Source: Pseudomonadota bacterium
GTDB lineage: Bacteria > Pseudomonadota > Alphaproteobacteria > Sphingomonadales > Sphingomonadaceae
DNA length: 64,000 nt
Reading direction: 5' to 3'
NCBI GenBank assembly: GCA_023458055.1
Contig: JAEXAW010000006.1
Location: 263,060-327,059 of the forward strand
Below, piece after piece: positions 23,790 to 32,889 of the stretch (the stretch's first letter is position 1; each line of letters begins with the position of its first letter). Below the pieces are notes generated by a model that saw only the letters and a program-made list of their open reading frames with translations, did no database searches and was not told where the DNA came from. The position numbers and the translations under genes are program-made.

Positions 23790-25283
23790 ATGATGGCCCA
23801 AGCAATTATTCGCGCCGAGGTGGACGGGGAGGCCCGATTGGTGCGCTGCGATGCCGCGCTAACCGGACTACAATTGAGGGCGGGCGGTCTTGCTCAAGGT
23901 CCAGTGGCGATCCCGCAGCTTGCGCGTCTTGTCGCCCTTGCCATGCGGGATGGCGCACCGCTCAGTAAACCGATTATCGCGGGCGATGAAGGTTGTGATA
24001 TTTCGATGTGGGTACGTGTGACGCCTAAATCGGATGGCGCCTATATCGAAATTGTCGATTGGGTTGAAACGGAGCCTGCCCACCCTCGCCACGAGAGCGA
24101 TAGCGTTGTTGATCACCAATGGCGTCTTCAACAGCCGCTCTTTGCGCCAAATTGGAATTGGGAATGTAATCCGCAACTGCGTCTTTCTGCTCTTTCACCC
24201 GGTAACGGGTCCGCTGGCGGTGATCTGCATCGCTGGATCGGCCATTCCCTCACGGAATTTTTCAAGCTGCAATGCGATACCGATGGTCAATTTCCGATGT
24301 TGTTGGCACTGGCTTGCCAACAGGCGTTTTCCGGGCAAATGGCCTTTGCGGTACCCGATCCAGACGGTTTGATCGAACTAAGCGCAAGGCCCTTTTATGA
24401 CAGCGGGGGGGCGTTTTCAGGCTATCGGGGGACGGCGACGCTACCGTCTTTCCTGCCGGGCGCCGGCTTGTATAGTGATGCCGGAGGCGGCGAGCTAGTA
24501 CTTAACGCCATCGCGCCGACACAGCTAGGTGATGTCGAACAAACAGACGACGGAAACGGTAGCTGCGGTGCACGAACTGGCGATTTTTCGCGGCGGATAG
24601 ATAGTGCCCTCAGATGCCCCTTGGGTCGGATTATCGCCAATGCGGAAACGATTTCGGATAAGCTCGAAGGCCCCATCCGGCAGGATTATGCCGATTATGC
24701 TACAGATATTGCAGTAGCCGGGCGCCATATTATGGGGCTCATCGATGATCTGGCTGACCTTCAGGTGATCGAGCGGCCCGGCTTCCAGCCCGCGCGTGAG
24801 GCGGTCGATCTTGCCGATATCGGTCGCCGGACCGCAGGACTTTTAATGATGAAAGCGCGTGATCGCGGCATGAGTATCAATGCTCCTGCTCTTGGCGAGA
24901 GCGTCATAGCCACGGGGGAGTTTCGTCGCACCTTGCAGATTCTGCTCAATCTTGTCGGTAACGCCATCCGTTACGCGCCTGAAGGGTCTCCAATCTGGAT
25001 ACGAACAGAGACGGATGCCGGTTACGGGCGGATTACGGTGGCAGATCAGGGTTATGGCATCGCCGGTGAGGAGCAAGCCAAGATTTTCGATAAGTTCGAA
25101 CGGCTTGGCCGAGATGATCGCGGAGGATCGGGGCTTGGCCTTTACATTGCGCAGCGGCTTGCGCGCGCGATGGGCGGTGAGATCCTGCTTGATAGTGCGC
25201 CGGGTGAAGGGGCGCGTTTCTCGCTCATTTTGCCTGTGGAAGAGACCTTAGAAAAAAGCCCCGACATCGCTGTCGGGGCCTGA
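23790..25283 (+). CDS. Sensor histidine kinase-like protein lacking the phospho-acceptor histidine
   Basis: A 497-residue soluble protein. Residues 1-255 are an unassigned sensory region, perhaps with a degenerate PAS fold. Residues 265-330 look like a dimerisation helix pair, but the H-box reads DSALRCPLGR, so Ser272 stands where His is expected. The HATPase domain is intact: NLVGNAIRYAPEG (N box), ADQGYGIAGEEQAKIFDKFE (G1 and F boxes) and GGSGLGLYIAQRLA (G2). The start may be the ATG at 23790 or 23793. The last codons contain the gltA terminator hairpin. Confidence 0.8.
   Translation: MMAQAIIRAEVDGEARLVRCDAALTGLQLRAGGLAQGPVAIPQLARLVALAMRDGAPLSKPIIAGDEGCDISMWVRVTPKSDGAYIEIVDWVETEPAHPRHESDSVVDHQWRLQQPLFAPNWNWECNPQLRLSALSPGNGSAGGDLHRWIGHSLTEFFKLQCDTDGQFPMLLALACQQAFSGQMAFAVPDPDGLIELSARPFYDSGGAFSGYRGTATLPSFLPGAGLYSDAGGGELVLNAIAPTQLGDVEQTDDGNGSCGARTGDFSRRIDSALRCPLGRIIANAETISDKLEGPIRQDYADYATDIAVAGRHIMGLIDDLADLQVIERPGFQPAREAVDLADIGRRTAGLLMMKARDRGMSINAPALGESVIATGEFRRTLQILLNLVGNAIRYAPEGSPIWIRTETDAGYGRITVADQGYGIAGEEQAKIFDKFERLGRDDRGGSGLGLYIAQRLARAMGGEILLDSAPGEGARFSLILPVEETLEKSPDIAVGA
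25252..25279 (-). terminator. gltA terminator embedded in the end of the convergent kinase-like gene
   Basis: On the minus strand GCCCCGACA (25279-25271) pairs with TGTCGGGGC (25266-25258) around a four-base loop and is followed by six T (25257-25252). It serves gltA, whose stop is at 25305. The same bases encode the last residues of the plus-strand kinase-like protein. Confidence 0.88.
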
Positions 25284-25304
25284 TATTTAGGAGGGAGCGG
25301 AAGA

Positions 25305-26591
25305 TTAACGCTTCGAAATCGGTACGTAATCCCGTTCGGTCGGCCCGGTATAGAGCTGACGCGGGCGACCGATTTTCTGCTCGGGGTCCGAAATCATTTC
25401 GTTCCACTGCGCGACCCAGCCCACGGTGCGGGCGAGCGCGAACAGCACGGTGAACATAGTTGTCGGGAAACCGATCGCGGAAAGGATCACGCCCGAGTAG
25501 AAATCGACATTGGGGAACAGCTTCTTTTCAATGAAATAAGGATCGTTGAGCGCCATTTCTTCGAGCTGCAGCGCGACTTCGAACACGGGGTCCTTGACCT
25601 TGAGTGCATCAAAGACCTCACGGACCGTTTCCTGCATCACGGTCGCGCGCGGGTCATAATTTTTATACACACGGTGGCCGAAACCCATCAGGCGGAACGG
25701 ATCATTCTTGTCCTTGGCACGCTCGATATAATGCGGAATACGGTCCGGCGTGCCGATCTCGCGCAGCATGTTGAGCGCGGCTTCATTGGCCCCGCCATGC
25801 GCCGGACCCCACAGGCAGGCGATGCCCGCCGCGATGCAGGCGAACGGGTTCGCACCCGACGACCCCGCAAGGCGCACCGTCGAGGTCGAGGCATTCTGTT
25901 CATGGTCGGCATGGAGAATGAAAATGCGGTCCATTGCTTTTTCGACCGCCGGATTGACCTCATAGGGCTCGGCGGGAACGCCGAAGGTCATCTTGAGGAA
26001 ATTGCCGGTATAGCTGAGGCTGTTATCCGGATAGATGAACGGGCGGCCTTGCGAATATTGATAGGCCATGGCCGCAATCGTCGGCATCTTGGCGATCAGG
26101 CGGTGGCTCGCAATGGTGCGTTGTTCGGGGTCGGTGATGTCGGTCGAGTCATGATAGAAGGCCGACAGCGCGCCGACCACGCCGCACATGATCGCCATCG
26201 GGTGCGCATCGCGACGGAAACCATTGTAGAAGCTCGCAAGCTGTTCATGCACCATGGTGTGACGCGAAATGGTGTGGGTGAACTCGTCCAGTTGCGCCTT
26301 GGTCGGCAATTCGCCGTTCAAGAGCAAATAAGAGACTTCCATAAAGCTCGATTTTTCCGCGAGCTGGCCAATCGGATAGCCGCGATGCAGCAACACGCCC
26401 TCTTCACCGTCAATGAAGGTCAGGCCGGATTCACAGGCCGCCGTCGAGGTAAATCCCGGGTCATAGGTGAAGGTCCCAGTCTGGCCGTAGAGCTTGCGGA
26501 TATCGACCACATCAGGGCCGAGCGTTCCTTCAAGCACGGGGAAATCCTGTGTCTTTCCCGCGATATCCAGCTTTGCGCTCTTGTTGGACAT
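25305..26591 (-). CDS. gltA: Citrate synthase
   Basis: Type II (hexameric) citrate synthase condenses acetyl-CoA and oxaloacetate at the entry to the TCA cycle. The 428 residues include GTFTYDPGFTSTAACESGLT near the N-terminus, the active-site region GPAHGGANEAALNML and GFGHRVYKNYDPRA, and PNVDFYSGVIL. Length and motifs are normal. gltX lies 50 bp upstream on the same strand. Confidence 0.97.
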   Translation of the reverse strand: MSNKSAKLDIAGKTQDFPVLEGTLGPDVVDIRKLYGQTGTFTYDPGFTSTAACESGLTFIDGEEGVLLHRGYPIGQLAEKSSFMEVSYLLLNGELPTKAQLDEFTHTISRHTMVHEQLASFYNGFRRDAHPMAIMCGVVGALSAFYHDSTDITDPEQRTIASHRLIAKMPTIAAMAYQYSQGRPFIYPDNSLSYTGNFLKMTFGVPAEPYEVNPAVEKAMDRIFILHADHEQNASTSTVRLAGSSGANPFACIAAGIACLWGPAHGGANEAALNMLREIGTPDRIPHYIERAKDKNDPFRLMGFGHRVYKNYDPRATVMQETVREVFDALKVKDPVFEVALQLEEMALNDPYFIEKKLFPNVDFYSGVILSAIGFPTTMFTVLFALARTVGWVAQWNEMISDPEQKIGRPRQLYTGPTERDYVPISKR

Positions 26592-26641
26592 AAAAGTCTC
26601 CTTAGATTCTCAAGTTCGTCGTTTCGCGATTGGCGGCAGGT

Positions 26642-28063
26642 TCAACCCGCCATTTGCAACCGCTTCAATGCTTCATCTTTACCGAGGAGGAAAAGAACGT
26701 CAAAAATTCCCGGCGAGGTCGTGCTGCCGGTCAGCGCCGCGCGGAGGGGTTGCGCGACTTTACCAAGTCCAAGCCCTGCGTCCTCGGCCACCTTGCGGAC
26801 AGCTTCATCCAGTGTTTCCATCGTCCAGGCGTCGAGACCCGACAGCGCCGCTTCCACGTTGGCGAGCAAATTTCGTGCATCCCCATCTAGCAGAGCCGCA
26901 GCCTTATCGTCCATGGTCAAAGGTGCTTTTTTGAAGAGGAAAAGCGCGCCGTCGGCAATCTCGATCAGCGTTTTGGCGCGGGGCTTCAACGATTCCATCG
27001 CGGCTATGAGCGTCGCCATTTCATCACCATTGAGCCCATGTCCAAGGCTTGCCTCGACCCTGGGGCGCACCAGATCTGCCAGTCGCGCATTATCCGCTTC
27101 GCGCAGATAATGACCGTTCAGATTTTCCAGCTTCTTGAAATCGAAGCGCGAGGGTGAACGGCCGACATGGTCGAGGTCAAACCATTCAACCGCTTGTTCG
27201 CGGCTGATGATTTCATCATCGCCATGTCCCCAGCCCAAACGGAGGAGATAATTGTTCACCGCTTCGGGCAAATAGCCCAGCTCGTCGCGATAGGCGTCAA
27301 CGCCAAGCGCGCCGTGGCGCTTGGAAAGCTTCGCGCCATCGGCACCGTGGATCAGCGGGACATGCGCATAAACCGGCTCCTCCCAACCCATCGCGCGGAT
27401 GAGAGCGAGCTGGCGGAACGCATTGTTGAGGTGGTCATCGCCGCGGATCACATGGGTCACGCCCATATCATGGTCGTCAACCACGACGGACAACATATAG
27501 GTCGGGGTGCCGTCAGAACGCAGCAACACGAAATCATCGATTTCCGCATTTTGCACGGTGACCTCACCCTGGACCTTATCTTGGATGGTAGTCGCGCCAT
27601 CGCGGGGTGCCTTGAGGCGGACAACGCCCGCTCGACCTTTCGGCGCTTCCGACGGATCGCGGTCGCGCCACGGGCTGTCGACGCGGAACGGGCGGCGTTC
27701 TTCCTGCGCCTTGGCGCGCATCGCGGCGAGTTCGTCCTGCGTCAGATAACAGCGATAGGCAGCATCGCGCGCAAGCAATTCATTGGCGACTTCGGCATGA
27801 CGATCAGCGCGGGCGAACTGGTACACCGTGTCGCCATCCCAATCGAGGTTGAGCCATTGCATGCCATCAAGGATCGCCTCAATTGCTGCATCGGTCGAGC
27901 GTTCGCGGTCGGTATCCTCGATCCGCAGGAGAAACTTGCCGCCATGATGACGGGCGAACAGCCAATTGAACAAGGCCGTGCGCGCGCCGCCGATGTGGAG
28001 AAAGCCGGTCGGCGAGGGCGCAAATCGCGTCACGATATTCTTGTTAGTGGCGGTTGCGTCCAC
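26642..28063 (-). CDS. gltX: Glutamate--tRNA ligase
   Basis: Class I aminoacyl-tRNA synthetase charging tRNA-Glu. The 473-residue protein has the HIGH-like motif HIGGARTALFNW, RIEDTDRERS and the KMSKS-like motif KLSKRHGALG. The C-terminal anticodon-binding domain is complete. Many alphaproteobacteria have two GltX copies and this may be either; discriminating (Glu only) or non-discriminating activity cannot be told from the sequence alone. It is divergent from comEC. Confidence 0.95.
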   Translation of the reverse strand: MDATATNKNIVTRFAPSPTGFLHIGGARTALFNWLFARHHGGKFLLRIEDTDRERSTDAAIEAILDGMQWLNLDWDGDTVYQFARADRHAEVANELLARDAAYRCYLTQDELAAMRAKAQEERRPFRVDSPWRDRDPSEAPKGRAGVVRLKAPRDGATTIQDKVQGEVTVQNAEIDDFVLLRSDGTPTYMLSVVVDDHDMGVTHVIRGDDHLNNAFRQLALIRAMGWEEPVYAHVPLIHGADGAKLSKRHGALGVDAYRDELGYLPEAVNNYLLRLGWGHGDDEIISREQAVEWFDLDHVGRSPSRFDFKKLENLNGHYLREADNARLADLVRPRVEASLGHGLNGDEMATLIAAMESLKPRAKTLIEIADGALFLFKKAPLTMDDKAAALLDGDARNLLANVEAALSGLDAWTMETLDEAVRKVAEDAGLGLGKVAQPLRAALTGSTTSPGIFDVLFLLGKDEALKRLQMAG

Positions 28064-28120
28064 GCGCCGTTTCTCCCAAAATCGAAAGCAGAATTATGAT
28101 AGAGTCGGCAAGCCCCTAGC

Positions 28121-30334
28121 ATGGCCTCGCAGCCGCTTCAAACGGGCATTTTGCACGATGCTGCATTGCGGCATTTTCGTAGCGTCCAATCGGTCGAGCA
28201 ATGGCTGGAAACCGAACGCGATCAGTTAGGATTGTGGCTGCCCGTGCTGCTCGGCGCGGGGATAACCGCGTGGTTTATTCTGCCCAATGCGGCGAGTTGG
28301 TGCGGGTTCATCCTTATTGCGCTGGGTACCGCCTTATGGGGCGCAATCGTCATGCGCGGCTCGCGGGTCGGGTATATGCTGGCCCTTGGCGGGCTGTTGC
28401 TGGCAGGGGGATGCGGTCTCATCTGGGCGAAAAGCCACTGGGTCGCGGCGCCCGTGCTGGAGCGACCGGTTGTTGAGCAATTTGGTGCAATGGTGGAACG
28501 GCGCGATGAACTGGCGGCGCGCGAGATGGTCCGGATTATCGTGCATCCGATAAAGCGCGAGGATTTACCGCCCCGCTTCAGGGTCAATGTGCGGAAAGGT
28601 GATGCGCCAGCGGGATTGACCGCGGGCGCGATTATTGACGTGAAGGCGCGGCTTGTGCCGCCTGCATCCCCCGCGCTGCCCGGTGGTTATGATTTCGCGC
28701 GGCGGGCCTGGTTTGACAGGATCGGTGCGACGGGCACGGCGCTCGGGCCGGTTATTGTCGTTCGGGCAGGAGAGGCCGAGGCGCCGCTCCGTTCGACGCT
28801 CTCCGCGCATATCCGCTCTAATCTGTCCGGCGGCGCAGGGGCCATAGCAGCGGCGCTGGCGACCGGCGATCAAGGCGCGATTAGCGCAGAAGATACCGAG
28901 GCGATGCGGCGTAGCGGGCTTGCGCATCTCCTGTCGATCAGCGGCTTGCATGTTACCGCCGTGGTTGGCGGGGTGATGCTGTTGTTGCTCAAATTGCTCG
29001 CGCTCAGCCCGCGCCTTGCCTTGCGCTGGAATTTGATGCTGGTATCGGCTGCCGGCGGGGCTTTAGCCGGCATCGGCTACACCCTGTTGACCGGCGCGGA
29101 GGTGCCGACGGTGCGCTCCTGTATCGCGGCATTGCTCGTGCTTGGCGGGGTCGCGCTCGGGCGCGAAGCCTTAACCTTGCGCCTTGTCGCGACCGGTGCG
29201 CTGATCGTTCTGCTGTTCTGGCCCGAAGCGCTGGTTGGGCCGAGTTTCCAACTGAGTTTTGCGGCCGTAACGGCCATCGTTGCGTTTCATCAGAGCAAAG
29301 TCGCCAAACGCTGGTTCGGCCGTCGCGAAGAGGGGCGCGCCATGCGGTTCATGCGCGGATTTGTTTCGTTGCTGGCGACCGGGCTGGTGGTGGAGGTCGC
29401 GCTCATCCCGATTTCGTTGATGCATTTTCACAAGGCGGGACTGTACGGCTCGCTCGCCAATATGGTCGCGATACCGCTCACCACCTTTGTGATCATGCCG
29501 CTCGAGGCATTGGCACTCCTGTTCGATCTGGTCGGCGCGGGGGCACCCTTCTGGTGGTTGACCGGCAAGGCGTTGGATTTGCTGCTGTGGGTCGCGCATT
29601 ATGTCGGGAGCCTGCCGGGTGCCATTGCCATGCTGCCGGTGATTCCGGCTTGGGCCTTTGGGCTGACAGTGATTGGCGGCCTTTGGTTGCTTTTGTGGCA
29701 AAGCCGCATTCGCCGCTGGGGGATGGTTCCTGTGCTCGCTGGTGTCGTGGGGCTGGTGAGCACGCCCGCGCCGGACCTCCTCATCAGCGGCGATGGGCGG
29801 CATATTGCCGCGCGTGGCAGCGATGGGGCTGTCGCGATGCTTCGCGATCGGGCGGGTGATTATAATCGCGATATGTTGGCAGAAAGTGCCGGGATTGATG
29901 GCGAACTGATCGCGTTGGACACGATGCACGGCGCAAACTGCAACGCGGATTTTTGCCTGTGGAGCATGGCAGCGGGCGAGAGCAGTGCCAAAGGCTGGAC
30001 CATTCTCGCCAGCCGGAGCAATTATCTGGCCGAAGCCGGGCCGTTGATCGCGGCTTGCCAGCAGGTCGATATCGTCATCAGTGATCGCAGATTGCCGCGC
30101 GCTTGCACCCCGCGCTGGTTGCGGCTCGACCGGACGCGCTTGCAGGAAAGCGGCGGTCTAGCGATCAGTCTGGGCAATCCGCCATCAATCCGCCAGGTCA
30201 AAAACCCTGCGCTGGGCCATCCCTGGCTCCAGCCGCCGACGGTCGCCCCGCCACGAAAATGGCGCGATCCCGCGAACGGAACCGCGCCAGGCAGAGCCTT
30301 GTCAAACCGCCCGGAGGGGGAGGGCGGCGGCTGA
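28121..30334 (+). CDS. comEC: ComEC/Rec2 family competence protein
   Basis: ComEC forms the inner-membrane channel for DNA uptake. The 737-residue protein has an N-terminal membrane region, a DUF4131-type soluble domain (about 130-230) and the Competence domain with GLAHLLSISGLHVTAVVGG and many membrane helices. The C-terminal segment after about residue 545 is short and lacks the metal-binding HxHxDH motif of the beta-lactamase domain, which is usual in many alphaproteobacterial forms. No other competence gene is in the window. Confidence 0.9.
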   Translation: MASQPLQTGILHDAALRHFRSVQSVEQWLETERDQLGLWLPVLLGAGITAWFILPNAASWCGFILIALGTALWGAIVMRGSRVGYMLALGGLLLAGGCGLIWAKSHWVAAPVLERPVVEQFGAMVERRDELAAREMVRIIVHPIKREDLPPRFRVNVRKGDAPAGLTAGAIIDVKARLVPPASPALPGGYDFARRAWFDRIGATGTALGPVIVVRAGEAEAPLRSTLSAHIRSNLSGGAGAIAAALATGDQGAISAEDTEAMRRSGLAHLLSISGLHVTAVVGGVMLLLLKLLALSPRLALRWNLMLVSAAGGALAGIGYTLLTGAEVPTVRSCIAALLVLGGVALGREALTLRLVATGALIVLLFWPEALVGPSFQLSFAAVTAIVAFHQSKVAKRWFGRREEGRAMRFMRGFVSLLATGLVVEVALIPISLMHFHKAGLYGSLANMVAIPLTTFVIMPLEALALLFDLVGAGAPFWWLTGKALDLLLWVAHYVGSLPGAIAMLPVIPAWAFGLTVIGGLWLLLWQSRIRRWGMVPVLAGVVGLVSTPAPDLLISGDGRHIAARGSDGAVAMLRDRAGDYNRDMLAESAGIDGELIALDTMHGANCNADFCLWSMAAGESSAKGWTILASRSNYLAEAGPLIAACQQVDIVISDRRLPRACTPRWLRLDRTRLQESGGLAISLGNPPSIRQVKNPALGHPWLQPPTVAPPRKWRDPANGTAPGRALSNRPEGEGGG

Positions 30335-30456
30335 TCGGGACCGGCCGGGGAAGGGCGTGCGGTTACCCCAAAGGCTCTGATCGGAAGCACGTAATCTTCA
30401 ATATCGAGGTTTCACGCCTCTAATGCGGTCACCGCGACACCCCTATATGCCACCTG

Positions 30457-31155
30457 TCAATGATAGCGCCGCAATAGTCCTGCAAGCCGCCCCTGAATAC
30501 GCACATGATCGGCCGGATAGCGTTGCGGTTCATAGGCAGCATTGGCCGGATCAAGCCGCACGAGGCGGCCTTCGCGGTGGAAATATTTGAGCGTCGCGTC
30601 CTGATCTTCGACCAGCGCTACCACGATATCGCCTTCGCGTGCAGTGTCGGCGCGCTGGATCAGGGCATAGTCGCCATCCAGAATCCCCGCCTCGATCATC
30701 GAATCGCCAGAAACTTCCAGCGCATAATGTTCGCCCGAGCCGAGCAGCGCGGCAGGCACCGAGAGCATGGACGCGCTTTCCATCGCCTCAATGGGCACGC
30801 CCGCCGCGATGCGACCATGGAGCGGAATGTCGATGACGTCATTAGCCGCTACCGGCCGCAACTGCGGAGCCTTTGCCGCAGGCGTCGGCAAGCTGACCAC
30901 ATTATCGGCAACCTTATGGTCCGCCACTTTGGCGGTGATCCCCTCGGGCAGCTTCAAAATTTCGAGCGCCCGCGCGCGATTGGGGAGGCGGCGCAGAAAG
31001 CCACGCTCTTCCAGCGCACTGATCAGACGATGAATACCCGACTTGGATTTCAAATCGAGCGCCTCCTTCATCTCCTCGAATGAGGGCGAAATGCCTTCTG
31101 CCTCCAACCGCTCATGAATGAAGGCGAGAAGTTCATGCTGTTTCTTGGTCAACAT
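30457..31155 (-). CDS. lexA: LexA repressor
   Basis: LexA represses SOS genes and cleaves itself on RecA filaments. The 232 residues consist of an N-terminal winged helix (MLTKKQHELLAFIHERLEAE onward) and a C-terminal S24-type peptidase domain. The cleavage bond is Ala118-Gly119 (GRIAAGVP), and the dyad is Ser152 (SGDSMIEAGI) and Lys190 (DATLKYF). A strong promoter overlapping a LexA box lies directly upstream, which indicates autoregulation. Confidence 0.97.
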   Translation of the reverse strand: MLTKKQHELLAFIHERLEAEGISPSFEEMKEALDLKSKSGIHRLISALEERGFLRRLPNRARALEILKLPEGITAKVADHKVADNVVSLPTPAAKAPQLRPVAANDVIDIPLHGRIAAGVPIEAMESASMLSVPAALLGSGEHYALEVSGDSMIEAGILDGDYALIQRADTAREGDIVVALVEDQDATLKYFHREGRLVRLDPANAAYEPQRYPADHVRIQGRLAGLLRRYH

Positions 31156-31191
31156 TGCGCATGCGTCCTTGTCCTTAGGAAAAGCCTTATG

Positions 31192-31235
31192 GAACGAATG
31201 CGGAACATATTATGCGATCAAAAAGAGAACGTCAA
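31192..31235 (-). promoter_or_regulatory. lexA promoter with adjoining SOS box
   Basis: On the minus strand: -35 TTGACG (31235-31230), a 17-base spacer and -10 TAATAT (31212-31207), followed directly by the alphaproteobacterial LexA box GTTC-CGCATTC-GTTC (31206-31192). The box covers the predicted transcription start, so LexA binding would block initiation. Confidence 0.88.
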
Positions 31236-31780
31236 CCCTCGCCGCGACGGAAAAGATGGAGCCGCGCCTTGCCGATATCGCGCACGGTTTCGGCGGTGAA
31301 ACCATCGACTTCAATCACCTCGTCGCGGGCGGTTTCGATGCTCACCCAACTGGCGGGACCAATCCAGCCGAGCCGCGTCAGCTTGTCGAGCGCAACCGCG
31401 CCTGCGCCAGTTTGGTAAGGCGGGTCCATCAAAATGACGTCACAGGGCGCGTGGGCTGGCCCCAAGGTCAGCACCGATTGGGCGGCTAGCTTGCTGCGCG
31501 GCCCCGCACCGAGTTTGGCAATATTGGCCTTTAAGGCATCGAGCGCCGCTTTGTCCTGTTCGACAAACAGGCAATGTGCTGCGCCGCGGGACAGCGCCTC
31601 AAGCCCGAGCGCGCCCGATCCCGCAAACAGGTCGGCGACCTCCATCCCCTCGAAACTGCCGATCCGGCTCGTCAGCATGGAAAAAAGCGCCTCGCGCGTC
31701 CTGTCCGCGGTAGGGCGCGTCGTGTCCCCCTTGGGAGCAGCAATCGGCCGTCCGCGCCATTTCCCGGCAATAATGCGCAT
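31232..31780 (-). CDS. rsmD: 16S rRNA (guanine-966-N2)-methyltransferase RsmD
   Basis: A 182-residue SAM-dependent methyltransferase that modifies 16S rRNA. Signatures are MRIIAGKWRGRPI, PTADRTREALFSML, the SAM loop DLFAGSGALGLEALSRGA and the catalytic DPPY (MDPPYQTGAG). Its start overlaps the stop of the pseudouridine synthase gene by one base (TGATG), and its stop lies at the edge of the lexA promoter. Confidence 0.94.
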   Translation of the reverse strand: MRIIAGKWRGRPIAAPKGDTTRPTADRTREALFSMLTSRIGSFEGMEVADLFAGSGALGLEALSRGAAHCLFVEQDKAALDALKANIAKLGAGPRSKLAAQSVLTLGPAHAPCDVILMDPPYQTGAGAVALDKLTRLGWIGPASWVSIETARDEVIEVDGFTAETVRDIGKARLHLFRRGEG

Positions 31781-32763
31781 CAGCCGAGGCTCTTGCGGAA
31801 CGTGACAAGGTCATGCGCGCGCACCTGATCAACGCCGCCAAGTGGCAGGTCGGCCAGTTCAAACGGACCATAGCGGGTGCGGATGAGGCGCGAGACTTCC
31901 AGTCCGAAATGTTCGAGCACGCGTCGGACCTCGCGGTTCTTGCCTTCGGTCAGGGTTAGTTCGATCCACTGGTTGCGCCCGGTGCGGCGTTCAAGATTAG
32001 CGTCGATCTTGCCATAACGGATGCCGTCAATCTCGATCCCCTCGACCAGATCTTCGAGCTGGGTCTGACTAATCTCGCCGAACGCGCGGGCGCGATAGGT
32101 GCGCTCGATCGAAGAGGATGGAAGCTCCATTTGCCGCTTGAGCTCCCCATCGGTGGTGAGGAGCAGCAGCCCTTCCGTATTATAATCGAGCCGACCGATT
32201 GGCATGAGGCGCGGGAGATCGGCGGGAAGCTTGTCATAGATGGTCGGCCGCCCACGCGGGTCTCGCGCGGCCGTCAGGAAGCCGGCGGGCTTGTGAAAGC
32301 GGAACAGCTTGGCGGGGGCGGGTTCCTTGACCGGCGTTCCATCCACCGTAATTCCGTGAAGCGAGGTCAACAGCGTTGCCGGCGTTTCTATCCGCACGCC
32401 ATCGCGAGCAATGCGCCCCTCAGTGATCATGCGCTCAACGTCACGCCGCGACGCAACACCAGCGCGCGCGAGCAGCTTCGCAATCCGTTGCGGTTCGCCC
32501 GGCTTTTTAGGAGCCGCGACCGCGCGCGGCGTTGCCGGGCCTCCAAGACGACGCGGCGGCTTAGCCGGACGACGTTCTGTCTTCTCCGCCTGACGCTTGT
32601 CTGCAGGTTTTCCGCGAGGCGGGCGCGCATCACTGGACGACCGACTCCGCGCAGATTTTCCGGGTCGTCCATCCTGCTTGCCGACGCCACGCTGGGCTGG
32701 GCCCCCACGCTTGGCGGAAGCACCCCGTGAGGGCGGGCGGCGCGAAGAGGGGGGCTTGACCAC
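31780..32763 (-). CDS. Pseudouridine synthase of the RluB/RsuA family with basic N-terminal extension
   Basis: A 327-residue protein. Residues 1-95 are a Lys/Arg/Pro-rich, probably disordered extension likely to bind RNA. An S4 domain follows (about 96-140, RIAKLLARAGVASRRDVERM). The catalytic domain has the motif GRLDYNTEGLLLLT with the essential Asp, and ENREVRR-type TEGKNREVRRVLEHFG. Target is probably 23S rRNA, as for RluB, but RsuA-like 16S specificity cannot be excluded. The start is GTG at 32763. Confidence 0.9.
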   Translation of the reverse strand: MVKPPSSRRPPSRGASAKRGGPAQRGVGKQDGRPGKSARSRSSSDARPPRGKPADKRQAEKTERRPAKPPRRLGGPATPRAVAAPKKPGEPQRIAKLLARAGVASRRDVERMITEGRIARDGVRIETPATLLTSLHGITVDGTPVKEPAPAKLFRFHKPAGFLTAARDPRGRPTIYDKLPADLPRLMPIGRLDYNTEGLLLLTTDGELKRQMELPSSSIERTYRARAFGEISQTQLEDLVEGIEIDGIRYGKIDANLERRTGRNQWIELTLTEGKNREVRRVLEHFGLEVSRLIRTRYGPFELADLPLGGVDQVRAHDLVTFRKSLG

Positions 32764-32843
32764 TATAATTATCCTTCATTGTCACCCAAAAGCCACGGTC
32801 CATACTATGGTCGCAGAAAAACATCGCTTCGGCTATACGCGCC

Positions 32844-32868
32844 GGAACGAAGCGCACCCATTCACGTA
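32844..32868 (+). promoter_or_regulatory. Near-consensus EcfG-type promoter
   Basis: GGAAC (32844-32848), a 16-base spacer and CGTA (32865-32868) match GGAAC-N16-CGTT with one mismatch. The motif ends 22 bp before the first possible start of the receiver-only response regulator. Confidence 0.5.
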
Positions 32869-32889
32869 TAGCGTTTAATCGGCGGTATC

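Noticed and set aside
25674..27110. 478-codon plus-strand frame opposite gltA and gltX
   Set aside because: It is antisense to two certain genes and shows no family features.
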